A stretch of 64,000 bases of DNA from Merluccius polli (Eukaryota > Chordata > Actinopteri > Gadiformes > Merlucciidae), in NCBI GenBank assembly GCA_030340625.1, contig JAOPHQ010000568.1, positions 297,501 to 361,500 of the forward strand, written 5' to 3'. The notes beneath the pieces are model-generated. The model was not told the origin of the DNA and ran no database searches. It saw only the letters and a list, made by a program, of their open reading frames with translations. The position numbers were made by a program, and so were the translations under genes. Positions within the stretch are counted from its first letter, which is position 1, and each line of letters opens with the position of its first letter. Positions 35,911 to 46,546 of the stretch are shown piece after piece.

Positions 35911-36995
35911 TTAGTGATGGATTTCGTGATTCGTTTGCGCGAATCAGTTCGCGTCGTTCAGTTCGCCATAAAGAGTCGTTCGTTCGTTCGTTCGTTCAGT
36001 CGTGTTTCCGGTAGCGGTGAATCATTCACTGAGTCGTTCAGACTCAGCTCCTCCCTCCGCCCCTCGTTCTCATTCGCGAACGGCGAATGCATTCGCGAAT
36101 CGCGAATGCATTCGCCGTTCGCGAATGCCAGCCGAGTCTGACCGACTCGGCTCCTCCCTCGTTCACAACATTCAAACGAATCACGAATGCAGTTAAGTTA
36201 CCATTCAGAGATCAAGTTACAGTTCAACTCCGACAAACCAACTGGGGGAGGGGGGTTGATGGTGTTAATAAATGTGTGAATAATAGCAAATACAACATTG
36301 TGTCTGGTTGAATATGTTAACATATGTATTTAATTTGAGTTCAACGGATTTATTTAATGTATGCATAATGACATGTCAGGATCAAAATGCCCCATTCCCC
36401 CAATTCAAGGAAAAGTTAGACAAACCAAACGCAGCGGGATGCGGGGGGGGGGGGGGGGGGCGTAGTAGATTATTGGATGTTTAATATATCAGCAAGATAA
36501 TAGACTTGATTTAGCAATGATGAGTTTTAAAGTTAATGATGTACAGTTGTGTTTATTCTGGGCATATTTTATTTACTATTGTGAAGATGGCCATTGGCCA
36601 CCCCCACTCAAGACCAAGATCCACCAAGTGGGGGTCCCGGCCAGGTCGCGTGCGTGAGAAGGAAGCATGAAAGAACGAGACAGATTGACGAGACATTCAA
36701 ATATATTATTAATCTGGCATGACACAGAAAATACAAAGACAGCATGCATTTACCATTTCACTGATATTTAAATACGATTGGCTGGATCTCGTGAGTCGTG
36801 ACGTCTCAGTCCTCGAGTCAATCACAGTCAGGGAACGACTCGCGAATCAGCGCCGCGAATCAGCAGCGCGTCAGAGACTCAGTGAACGAGACGAACTACG
36901 ACGAACGAGTGGAACGAGAACGGCGAACGAGGTCAGTTCGTTCACTTTAAAGAGTCGTCGTTCGAACTGATTCGTTCGCGAACGAGCCATCACTA
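35911..36995. mobile_element. TAGTGATGG-type MITE inside transposase exon 2
   Basis: Ends TTAGTGATGG and CCATCACTA. The subterminal parts are rich in TTCGTTCG/CGAACGA motifs in opposite orientation, including palindromic TTCGCGAATGCATTCGCGAA-like stretches at about 36070-36125. An 8-bp TSD is not clear. A 20-bp poly-G run lies at about 36443. Confidence 0.65.
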
Positions 36996-37575
36996 TACTG
37001 CACCCATGTGCATATCCAGGCCCCATCTGGACCTGTAGAGGCAGACTATGTTAACAGGAAATCTTTCCATAGCCTAAATGTACAGGTATATACGGGATAG
37101 TAATAGAATCGTAATAATAGGATCTGGAAGAATTGTGCACATCTGTGATAATAGATCAAATTAGTTTTGTTGTCAATGCTTCTTTGGATGTAAACCCTGG
37201 CAGTTCACAGCAATTTCCATTTCAATGTCAGCCTTACACAAAGAAACAACTGTATTGAACAGAAATAGTGCATCAACCCTTCTCATTCATGCTGAGCAAT
37301 TTTAAAGTAATGCTCTGTGAAGCAAAGTGTGCCACATCATTGACGGTCACCCTCTATTCTGTCAGATGACCTGTGATGGAAGTGGCCTGATATCTAATAT
37401 CGAAGCAAAATGGAGGATTTTTTTGAGCATCATCACTGTCACAGAGCAAGAGAATGTTGTTACTACCCAAATGTTTTTACTTTAGAAGTAACATATAGCA
37501 TGTTCATAGATTTGGGAATTTGTAATAAGGGAGAAGGTGAAGATGTCATTTTAAGGATTTCAAAGGGGTAATTAC

Positions 37576-38334
37576 TAGGGATGAGCGAGTACAGCATTAT
37601 CTGTATCTGTATCTGTTAACCATATGAATTATCTATCTGTAACTGTACTCGGAGTGGGCGGGGCCTAACCTGGAAGTGGCCGGGATTTGTCTTGAAATGA
37701 GCGAGGTTTTAATCGGCATAGACATAATATACGTAGACGCCTCATAGACTGACGCTGCCTGTTGGAGCTGACGTATCAGCGCGGCCGGCCGCCATCTTGG
37801 ATGGGTCCCCAGTGCGCCTCCAGTGCATTTATTTTGAGGAAGGTGTATCCCCAACTACAATAATAAGCATAACTCCCCGAATTTTTACCGGATTTTCACA
37901 CGGTTTGGTTTGTTACAAACGGCAGAGATTTATTTATGATACAGGACGAATTAATATATATATATATTTTTTAAATAATAAGAATTATTGTTCAATCTTA
38001 CTTGTGAAAGGTAATCACACGCGATCTGGTGTCAATACTGCGCCGTAAGCTGCACAAAATACTGGCATAGCTTGCTCTCCCGTTGACTCCTATGCTAGAC
38101 TAGAGTGAGGAGACCCAACCAATATGGCGGCGACGCTGGGTTACGTTCCAGCACGTCATGAGGCGTCTACGTATATTATGTCTATGTTAACCGGTATGTT
38201 ATTTTATGCATGCAATTGATATGGGTTGATCAGAAATTGTTATTTATTGCTGATTAGAAAACTATTTACAGGACAGCATCTGCGTTGAAAAAAAAACAAA
38301 AAAACCCTCCAACGACCGGCAGGGAGAGGGAGAG

Positions 38335-38376
<42 letters not shown>

Positions 38377-38920
38377 GCTTGATTTCCAATATTTATACCA
38401 CTACTAGCTTTATTTTTTCACGAAATACAGCAAGAAAGTGTCGGACACCGTGCGTGAAGTAAAAAAAAACTGGTTAGAGCGAGGCAGCCAGATGACGGTT
38501 AAAAAAAGAAAAAGAAAAAAAAATCTCCGACAGGCAGAGACGCAACGCGAGTCGGCACCACGTCTGAACGAACCCACGTTTACCAGAACTCCACTGGTTC
38601 ATAAGTACCAACCTAAGTAATAACAAACCTGAAGCTGAAGAAACCCTAAACATTAACGGAAAACGACCCGCGAACCTGAGTGACTGACGGAGAGACAGAG
38701 AGCTGTTCTGTGTGTGAGTGATCAGAGCGACACAACAACACATCTGCATTGTGTAGGGGGAGGGGGGGAGGGGCGCTGTAGCCTATCACAGAACCCAATG
38801 AGGATTTTCATTCAATCCGAGCACATATTGACTCGTATTACTCGTATAATACTCGTACTCGGCAAAAGTGCTTTATCCGTACCGGATATTCGTTTCAGCC
38901 GAGTATCCGGCTCAACTCTA
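37576..38920. mobile_element. Non-autonomous hAT element in a transposase intron
   Basis: TIRs TAGGGATGAGCGAGTAC and, from the right end, TAGAGTTGAGCCGGATAC. Perfect 8-bp TSD GTAATTAC (37568-37575 and 38921-38928). It contains another element at 37717-38186 and a GT run at 38337-38368. Confidence 0.88.
37717..38186. mobile_element. Nested TIR element, 470 bp
   Basis: Near-perfect inverted ends CATAGACATAATATACGTAG and their complement, continuing through ACGCCTCAT. Flanks TTAATCGG and TTAACCGG (8 bp, one mismatch). It includes GGCCGCCATCTTGG near the left side and AATATGGCGGCGACG near the right. Confidence 0.8.
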
Positions 38921-39830
38921 GTAATTACTTACTTTTTTTTTTCTTCTGTAAAACCATATCAGGCACACATTTTTCCGATTGGTATGTCTTAATACATGTG
39001 TGGAGGGGCTCTTTAATCTACTTGAGCCATAAGAATGTCATGTATATTTAACCCACACTTGTATTCTGCAGGGGAGTTTAATGGAGTCCTGCTTGGGGAC
39101 AGAGGCTATCCCTGCATGCCTTACCTACTGACACCCTACCCAGAATGAGCAACAGAAGCAGAGAGGGCCTTCAACCATGCCCACACAAAAACCAGGGCAT
39201 GGATAGAGATGGTTTTTTGCCAACGGAAATCTAGATTTCAGTGCCTAATAAGCCTCAGGGTTACTCCTGACAGGGCCTGTGAGATCACCATAGCCTGTGC
39301 AGTCTTTCACACCATTGCCACTCTGCCGTGAGGGACTGCCCAGAATGTTGCTGGAAGAGCAATGGGAAGACATTGACCCAGCCCTTCAGGAACCCATGGA
39401 TGGAAGAACAGTGAGGGACCTTTACAAGAATACATATTTCAGCGGATCACCATAGGCTTATTCATAGTAAATGCATTGTAGTCTGGGAGGGTTGGAGGGA
39501 GGCGAAAGATAAGAACATGAGTAGACATTACATGCCCGAGACCCTTTAAATTATGATTTACTAATATAACAGTTAAGTAAGCAGTGATACGCGCTGTTGG
39601 CTGTTTAGGACAAATAAACAAGAAAGGTAAGCACAACAAATGATTCCCTGTGCAGTACTTTTTGAATGATATGGCAGCATGGTATGAGTTGCATATGGGC
39701 AAAAAACTGACTGACTATTATCTAGTCTATACTGATATATAGCAGTATTACTGTTTAATCTGTCTAATCTAATGATCTGAATGTTCGTTTATTAATAAAT
39801 ACAAAATGAAACAAGGCTTGTCTAACTTAC

Positions 39831-40002
39831 GCATTTAGCCTGTCAGCAATTTTTTGCCAAGCTATCTCCCTGGCTTTGTTAATTGTGGCAGTATTGCCCT
39901 TTTAGTGATGACTCCTTTATATTCATCGTAGAGTTCCATTAACAGGGTTTGTTCCACCGCGGAGAAGAACACAGCTCTAGTTTTTCCCTCTTTTTGAGAC
40001 AT
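39831..40002 (-). pseudogene. Harbinger Myb-like DNA-binding protein, first exon
   Basis: On the minus strand an ATG at 40002 starts MSQKEGKTRAVFFSAVEQTL. It continues LMELYDEYKGVITK, and after a one-base loss KGNTATINKAREIAWQKIAD. This is the SANT/Myb-like domain of the second Harbinger protein, which helps transposase enter the nucleus and bind the element ends. The exon ends at a consensus donor (GTAAGT, 39825-39830). The lost base in the AAAA run breaks the frame, so the gene is inactive. Its divergent orientation relative to the transposase is usual for the family. Confidence 0.75.
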
Positions 40003-40124
40003 ATCGTCTTTTCGACAATTGACTCTGAAGGGCTGCTTATGTACACCGTGCGCGTGTACAATCTAGGCTTACTCCAGCCTGGTTTGAGTTAACGCTGACT
40101 AGACATGGCTGAGTTGTGTTAGTG

Positions 40125-41204
40125 CAGGCATTCCCAAAGTGTGGTGCGCGCACCCCCAGGGGTGCGCAAGCTACGACCAGGGGGTGCGCGAGAGGAAAAA
40201 TGTAATGGCGGTCTGGTGTAATATTACACAATTACAGTGCTGTTTTTTAAGTGGGATTTTTCCATACAATAAAAAAACATTAACAGTAAACATTTCCTTT
40301 GTAATCCCTTTTATTTTAAATAAAAAACTATAATTTCTTAGTTTTTGATAGAAACGTTCTTATTTTCCTCCGCGGCGCTGCGCCGCGACGGGCTCTGGGT
40401 CGGCTTGGAAGGGTTCGGGGGCTTCCCGGGGCCGCGGACGCAGTATCTCGCTGCGCCTTCCTCTCCCCCCTCACGGGGGGTCGGGGACGGGGCCCCCTCG
40501 CCCCCGGCGTGACTGTCGACCGGGACGGACTGTCCTCAGTGCGTCCCAACCGCGTCGCGTCGTTCAGGGCGGGGATCCGGCTCACGTACAACTGGCGCAA
40601 GGGGTCGGCGGCGATGTCGGCTACCCACCCGACCCGTCTTGAAACATGGACCAAGGAGTCTAACGCACGCGCGAGTCAGAGGGTCCTACGAAACCCCGCG
40701 GCGCAATGAAAGTGAGGGCCGGCGCGCGCCGGCCGAGGTGGGATCCCGGCCCCTGTTTAGGGGGGTGCTGCTGCGCGATTGTTGACGGGGGGGGGGGGGG
40801 GCTGCTGCTGCGCGATTGTTGACGGGGGTGGGAGGGGGGGCTGGACCGGTCCAGAAAAGACCTGAGGTCCACGGTCATTTAATAGGCCTATTGCTGCAAT
40901 TTTTCTTTTACGCGGCTGAAAATAACCGTAGGCCTACTTTCTGTCACTGAGCCGTGTCTGTCACTCATCCTCTTAAAAGTGGAAGCTTGTGCGTAGCTTT
41001 GTTGCATTATATTGAAACTTTGTTGATGTTGTTATTGTCATGCGTGTTCTGGTTATTTGCGCATGATTAAACATGTCTTTATATGGCGATAAAACAAAGC
41101 TTTGTTGCGTTTTTTTTTTTTTTTTTGCGGTGGGGATTGGGGGTGCGCCAACCCGGTTGGGATGTAGAAGGGGGTGCACAGGAAAAAAAGTTTGGGAACC
41201 GCTG
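40125..41204. mobile_element. hAT element carrying 28S rDNA and the GC-rich module
   Basis: Ends CAGGCATTCCCAAAGTGTGG and AAAGTTTGGGAACCGCTG, with a perfect 8-bp TSD TGTTAGTG (40117-40124 and 41205-41212). The interior consists of a left part rich in GTGCGC, a 28S rRNA gene fragment, two copies of GCGCGATTGTTGACGGGG, and a right part. No transposase. It is nested in the Harbinger transposon. Confidence 0.9.
40360..40756 (+). rRNA. 28S rRNA gene fragment (captured, non-functional)
   Basis: The stretch around 40618-40756 has the strongly conserved eukaryotic large-subunit sequence: ACCCGTCTTGAAACATGGAC, then CCAAGGAGTCTAACGC, GGCGCAATGAAAGTGAGGGC and GCCGAGGTGGGATCCCGG. Upstream GC-rich sequence (GTGACTGTCGACCGGGACGG, 40508-40527) matches the D2 expansion area. 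The left limit near 40360 is less certain. Only about 0.4 kb of the roughly 4-kb gene is present, in the plus orientation, inside a hAT element bounded by a TSD, so it cannot be a working rRNA gene. Confidence 0.88.
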
Positions 41205-41308
41205 TGTTAGTGGAACGGCTTGAGCCTTAAGTTGAAGTTGACGTTAAGTCAAGTCTGACATTTTCAAGTAAGCGCAGCTTTCATTAGCTACGTTGATGGA
41301 ATACCCCC

Positions 41309-42433
41309 CAGGGGCCAGGGCTCCCGACATAGAAGCTAATCTTAGGGTGCTGGCATGCGGTAAGAACACACACAGAACTAGATTAGACGCACCCAACACC
41401 GACACTAATTTTGACAACATTGAATACCATAGATACTAGGATGAGACAATCAGAAGTTGATGAGCATTACAGTAGATTGTCCCTAAATCGTTGGCTGGCA
41501 CACTATAGTGAAGAGCAGGGCTTAGGTTTTGTAGATAACTGGCCATCCCTGTGGGGCCGCCCCGGCATGCTGAGACGGCCTACACCCCACTGGGTTAGGC
41601 ACCTCAATTATGTCAGGGAACATAAATGGATGTCTTAGCCAGGCGTGACAATTCACCTACAGCACGCTGGGATGCAGGCGATTAGCGAACCTGCTAACAA
41701 CATACTAGCCAATGTTGCAGAGTCTAGAATATTGGGAGGTGTTAATATTGGCCACAGCAGCGACTGCCAACTGGAGATTTATAGTAAACCTACACCTATT
41801 GGCATTGTGGTGCTGCCTGTACTGTCTCAAGGTGTAAAACCTGCAGGCAAAGGCAATGCTATTGCCTTTGCCTGCATATAATGCTATTTTTCTAACCTCC
41901 TCTTCCTCAGAGCTGAGTGGGAACCCAACTCCCTCTAACATTAATAGCTCAAAATTGAAAAAAAAAGAGCTCAAAATTGGATTTATGAATATCGGATTGC
42001 TTTCAACTAAAGCGCTCTTGGTCCAGGATCTAATTGTTGAAAATAAGAAAGATATCCTGGGCCTATGTGAAACCTGGTTAAAACCAGACCTATATCTACC
42101 ATCAAACGAAGCTACCCTGTAACTATGTTAGCTCACAATTCTCTAAAAAAGGTGGTGGGGTGGCCCTAATCTCTAATTTGAAACATGTCCTAAGACCGAA
42201 AAATAACTTTCATCTTTTGAGGTGCTTACCTTCTGCTCCTCAGTCCCTATTAAACAAACAAAAAGCATTGCAGATTCATTCTTCTTAGCCATAGTTTACT
42301 GCCCACCGGGCCCATACTCACTTTTCGTGGATGAGTTCTATGAATTCGCAGCTGATCTTGTTACATATTCTGACAAAGTTTTGCTTGTTGGGGATTTTAA
42401 CATTCATGTGAATAATCCATCTGAAGGCCTTTA
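41309..42433 (+). pseudogene. L2-type LINE, part 2: ORF1 esterase end and ORF2 endonuclease
   Basis: After the Harbinger element the LINE resumes (GARAPDIEANLRVLA), then VDNWPSLWGRPGMLRR, the end of the SGNH-like ORF1 domain, with a frameshift near 41577. ORF2 begins around 41945 with LKIGFMNIGLLSTKALLVQD, LGLCETWLKPD and, in a second frame, VYCPPGPYSLFVDEFYEFA and VLLVGDFNIHVNNPSEG. These are apurinic-type endonuclease blocks that nick target DNA for reverse transcription. Frameshifts and a stop after the first endonuclease block show it is dead. The sequence breaks off at about 42433. Confidence 0.75.
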
Positions 42434-43136
42434 CACACCAGGGATGAATCGAAACGAAAATGCGGAATATCCGTTGACGAATATTTACGTTCAAACCTCA
42501 CACCAAGACCTACACACGAACAGTCGCGCTCCATGCATTCCACCGAAAATGTTTGCACTTTTATTACATAATCATTCATTGTTGACTTGGACTCTTCGAG
42601 CAGCAGCAGTAGTGATGACGAGCTTATGATGTACATTTTGACTTAAAGGAAGAGAAAACATTGGGTACACCCATTATTACAGGAGAGACATGAAAGTGGG
42701 GAGTATCATCGCCTGGTAGAGGAGCTCAAAATGTACCATGGGTTCTTCAGGAGCTACTTTAGGATGACTGTAGGGCAGTTCGAGGTGCTTCTGGAGATGG
42801 TGGCCCCCTCCATCAAGAAACAAAAGACCAACTACAGAGAGCCAAAAAATCCTGAATAGCGTCTCACGTAGTTGAGGTGAGTAGTCTACGTTTCAATTTG
42901 TTATGGTATCGTTGGCGAGGATGTTTGACATGATCACATAGGCTACATTAACTAGTTATCGTGAGCAGTAACTTTATCAAGTTGTCATTAAGCCTATGTA
43001 GCTAATCTACCTCATTTTCAGTTGGTTCAGTTATTTCAGTGAACGCGCAGTCTGATGAAAGATTGTCAACAACGTCAGCTGAAGGAACCATTCATAGTTA
43101 AATTCAGCATCACAACATAGGCACGGTGGCAAAACC

Positions 43137-43799
43137 TACCGAAAAAACAAACATTTTACTCACTCATTAGCTGTTGGGTGTACTCCAGGTATTCCATTTT
43201 CCAAATTCAAGAGGACGTTAATGAGGTTGAAATGAATGAGGTTAATGTCCTATAACTGTATTTCACATTTGTATGTACTGGGTAGATAGCTGACCACCCA
43301 GTGGCCAATCAGGAAGCGGCTATATATCCATCCAACTGTAGTGCCTCCTAGGGGCTTGGGGGGCAGAAGGAAAATGTCCCTGTGTTCATGGCAGAAGCTG
43401 TTTGCCAATGATAATGCATAAATTACTTGTATGTATGATGGATCCCTCAGCGTCCCACCACCAGCTGAGCTCCCTGGAATCTCCTACAGCCCAACCCAGG
43501 ACGATACCTGCCAGAGGACCAGAGGGTCTTTAATTACCGACTCCAGAGCACGCAGAATTGTGGAGAATAGCTTTGGGATCCTGAGTCAACGGTGGAGAGT
43601 TTTTCACTGCCGTCTGCAGGTTAGCCCATCTGTTGCAGACATTGTGGTCAAAGCTGCCTGCATTCTCTGCAACTATCTGAGACCATCTGGAGCAGAGGAA
43701 CAGGAATCTGCGGGGAAATCGAGCATCTGTAGAGGCTCGACAGATAAGGGAGACCTTTAAAACATACTTCAGCTCTCCCTGCTGGCCAAGTAGCATGGC
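43137..43799 (+). repeat. Inverted 0.66-kb block B, copy 1
   Basis: Matches 59629-60289 on the opposite strand with only about two or three differences in 663 bp. Both edges are sharp: TACCGAAAAAAC on one side and AGTAGCATGGC on the other. Confidence 0.9.
43431..43760 (+). pseudogene. Harbinger transposase C-terminal exon
   Basis: An open 109-codon frame (MYDGSLSVPPPAELPGISYS...). It contains the conserved C-terminal Harbinger block ARRIVENSFGILSQRWRVF, whose Glu is the third catalytic residue in this family. No catalytic Asp residues are nearby, so the fragment alone cannot act. An almost identical frame lies inverted at 59995-59666. Confidence 0.7.
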
Positions 43800-44291
43800 A
43801 GCATGGACACATTAACCGTGGCCTACGGGCATCGTGGATTCTACCTGCCCGTCCAACAGATGTGTCCCAAAACTTCAGGTTGTTGTCTACCACACCTTGC
43901 GATTTTCAATTATAGTAATCTGCTGGAGTGTTGGTGGAGCTTTGATATTTATATGGGTCCCATCAATAGCTCCAGCTACTTGACGGAATCTCCATCTATC
44001 TTGAAAGCCTTGTACTATCAACCTGAGCTCAGCTGCAGAGGGTGTTTTGATGAATTGTGCCTTCATTATCACGTTTATTGCTGCCACAACTTCTTGAGTG
44101 ATGATGCAGCATGTAGACAAACCAACACCAAACAAATGAGAGATCGACCTGTTTTCAAGGTTGGTTGATAATCTCCAAATACAGATTGCAACTCGAACCT
44201 CTACAGGAACTGGTTTTCTGTATCTAGTGGTGTGACGAGTCAACCAGGGCCGGAGGATAACACACAGATGCATGAAAATGCATCTTCGCAT
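43800..44291 (-). pseudogene. Third Harbinger transposase, N-terminal half, minus strand
   Basis: Reading down from 44291: TRYRKPVPVEVRVAICIWRL, HLFGVGLSTCCIITQEVVAA, TPSAAELRLIVQGFQDRW and VAGAIDGTHINIKAP, then in another frame DTSVGRAGRIHDAR near 43815. These are the N-terminal and first two catalytic-Asp blocks (GAIDGTHI; HDAR) of a PIF/Harbinger transposase from a family different from those at 35382 and 42655. It ends where block B begins, so the C-terminal half is missing. A frameshift lies near 43893. Confidence 0.7.
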
Positions 44292-44316
44292 CCTGAAGTT
44301 CAGCAGCCATTCGTGT

Positions 44317-46440
44317 TCAGTCCACTACCACTATTGCTTCTGCAATAGTGGTCTTTATCAGTTGGATGATGACATCCACAACTTTGTTGACTTTGTTGAT
44401 TGTGTCTTTTGACAGTAGGGTAACCTCTTGAGATCCTCTGCCCTTTGCACCAGTTTCATACTTCTTCTTAGTATTCTCTATGCAACTCTTTACATGCTCT
44501 TTACAAAAAAAGGCATGCATTATTGCAGTATGGAATTGTCTGGCTTTGGAAGTTTAAATCTAAATAATAATCCAAAATAAATCTTTGTCTGTCAGACATG
44601 ATAACAAAGATTGCAGTTATTTTTTTCTTTCATCATTCATTTTAGCGATTTGCTTACTGAGTGAGCAAGCCGTTCGTGTGAGCAGCCGGTCACTCAAACT
44701 CAGTAGGCCTAAAGAAAGTTAAGACATAAATAAAAATACTCCGGCGGATCATGGTTTCTTTACTGTGAAATGGACTGAATTGATTGACATTTCCGGAGCG
44801 ACTAGAACAGGGCGAGCTGAGTGCTGCAAGCCAGAGTTGAGCGGGAGAACGAGCTTGTTCATACATATATCCATGGTTATTATTATATATCTAATTAAAA
44901 CAGATATTTGAATAAAGTAATTAAAAGACCAACTGATTGCGAATGGTAGTGCTAACATGACCGCAGTTACTGACTGGGGTGAAGAGCGCTCTTGAGAATT
45001 GTGAACCAGATTAAATTAGATTTAAATTATTACATTACTGATTAGATGATTTTGGAAGATACATTGTTTAACGTTGGTTAATTAAAATGGGATAATTCTT
45101 ATATGCTTTTCTATCAATTGTGCATGGTGTGCTTCTGCAGTTAATAGGCCTATCGGCAGAAATGCTTATCTCAATTTATTAACAGTGACTAAAACAGACC
45201 ACAAGGTGGCAGTAATGTTTTGACCAGAGTTACAAGTGTCACATTGAAGTGTTGTAAAAACCAGGACGTACTAACCAAGTGTTGAGAGAACTTTTGCTAT
45301 CACGAGTGAGATGTTAACACAGTGCAAAGCCATGCCCTTGTCAATTTAATGATGTGCAGTTGTTCAGTGAAAGGTTCAAAGTTTAAACGTGATGTTCCAG
45401 TCATTTTTTTGTAGAAGTTACAGCTAAGTTTCCACAGTAGCAGTGAACTCAAAATCGTTCATTAGTCGGTCATTTAGACGAAACGGGAGCAAAATCCTAT
45501 GTTTTTGCCACTCCCTGCCAACCAGTTTGTGAACATTCTATTCTACTCCGAACTCAAGTTCTGTTCTTTTGGTGACGTCGAAGGTGTCCCTTTGACATCA
45601 ACAAGAAGGGTCACAGCAGCATCTGAGAAGTTTCTCTGACACTAGTATAACGTCACAGTGTGTGGCGTGTTTTACAACTAAGAGATGAGAAAGTATTAGT
45701 TTATTTATTGGCAGCCAACATTTGCAACATATTTAACAGACCAGTGAAGCCATTTTAGCAGAGTGTCTTGTGTGTTTTGCGTCATCTGATCGGCTCTTCT
45801 GATCGGCCTTTATAGAGACCACAGATGAAGCTATTTAGGGAGAAAATCGGCCAATAACGATCAGTGGCCGATTGATCGGAGCACCCTTAGTTGTCCACAC
45901 ATGTGCCAATGTCTATATTGAGCTTCAGTAATACTTGTTTCAGTAGCTCTACAAAATACTTTCCTGTAGATGATTCACAGTCCACCATAACAATCAATCT
46001 GTGACATATCTTAGTATGATAGAAGAGGTCCTTTGAGCTGATATCTTGGGTCGTATCTACTTGGACTGAAACCGTGCCTGCCTGCCTAACTTCCTCTGCA
46101 ATAGTGGTCTATCAGTTGGCTGATGACATCCACAACTTTGACTTTACTGATGTCTTTTGACAGTAGGGTAACAAGAGATCCTCTGCCCTTTGCAGCAGTT
46201 TCATACTGCTTAGTATTCTCTATGCAACTCTACATGCTGTTAGAGGCAAACGTCATATTGGCTCAAGAGTAGAATCAATTCTAGGACGTTGTCATGATTA
46301 ACAGCAATGTTTTCCAAGCTATTAGCAGCCTCTGCTTTATCTCCACTGCAGCTAAGGCCACATTTGCCTACAACTTTAATGACATACATTATGCGCTCCA
46401 TCACCTGACGTTTCTTCTTCACTTGCTCACTATACAATGA
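44317..46440 (-). pseudogene. hAT-like transposase remnant (DUF4371/ZMYM-like), minus strand, broken
   Basis: Minus-strand pieces from 46437 down read QVMERIMYVIKVVGKCGLSC, DKAEAANSLENIAVNHDNVL and LLLSQYDVCL. Then, with gaps, come AAKGRGS, LVTLLSKD and EVRQAGTVSVQVDTTQDISS (about 46080-46025), reaching LNIDIGTCVDN near 45900. A second copy of the GAKGRGS...TLLSKDTINKV block lies at 44317-44520, so part is duplicated directly (44329-44500 and 46097-46235). The family is the DUF4371 class of domesticated or transposon hAT proteins. The catalytic C-terminal half is absent. A MITE end (TAAGGGTGCTCCGATC, complement at about 45878-45893) truncates it. Confidence 0.55.
44521..45895. other. Unassigned, ending in a MITE terminus
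   Basis: Mostly AT-rich and unassigned. 45770-45893 looks like the end of a hAT MITE (GATCGGCC-rich, terminus GAGCACCCTTA); its other end is not found. Confidence 0.4.
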
Positions 46441-46546
46441 TTCGATTTCAATTCCGTCTCAATCCTTCTGCGCAAATTGTTTCACAAGTCCAATGTGGGT
46501 TAAATTAAGTAATTCGGGAGAAAACAAGTTTACAATGACTCACAGG

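Larger units (their letters stand above)
35382..39337 (+). pseudogene. Harbinger transposase (HARBI1-like), spliced, inactivated
   Basis: Exon 1 (35382-35811) starts MACPFIDDPVEEGAQILHRA and includes NPLGFPDEYL and IVYLCSLLEPHIRKHTRPSK. It ends at a good donor (CAG|GTATGTG). Exon 2 starts at 35889 (GFPNVI), is split by a MITE, and resumes at about 36998 (CTHVHIQAPSGPVEADYVNR, then KSFHSLNVQ) to a donor at 37085. Exon 3 starts at 37366 (MTCDGSGLISNIEAKW) and soon loses similarity. Exon 4 starts at 39072 with GVLLGDRGYPCMPYLLTPYP and contains HTKTRAWIEMVF. A frameshift and a TGA in exon 1, a TGA in exon 4 and the insertions make it a pseudogene. The second catalytic region is incomplete. Confidence 0.75.
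34834..41308. mobile_element. Harbinger (PIF) transposon, autonomous type, 6.5 kb, degenerate
   Basis: TIRs GGGGGTGTTCC (34834) and GGAATACCCCC (ending 41308) are flanked by CAG on both sides (34831-34833 and 41309-41311). Removing the element and one CAG restores continuous reading of the LINE ORF1, which fixes the boundaries. It carries both Harbinger genes: a transposase with introns on the plus strand and a Myb-like protein on the minus strand. The target context CACCAGG fits the CWG target reported for a zebrafish Harbinger. Nested hAT-type elements at 35911, 37576, 37717 and 40125 account for over half of its length. Confidence 0.85.
42434..43799 (+). mobile_element. Second Harbinger remnant, internally deleted
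   Basis: Plus-strand pieces at 42655-42860 read HWVHPLLQERHESGEYHRLV and FFRSYFRMTVGQFEVLLEMV, the N-terminus of a PIF/Harbinger transposase. Pieces at 43431-43760 read SRARRIVENSFGILSQRWRV and VVKAACILCNYLRP, its C-terminus. The catalytic centre between them is missing. The left side begins near CCTTTACACACCAGG; a matching right terminus was not found. The last 663 bp recur inverted at 59629-60289. Confidence 0.6.

Noticed and set aside
34834..41308. The HARBI1-like gene as a host gene
   Set aside because: It lies inside a TIR element with an exact TSD, together with the Myb-like partner, and has stops. It is a transposon gene, not the domesticated host gene.
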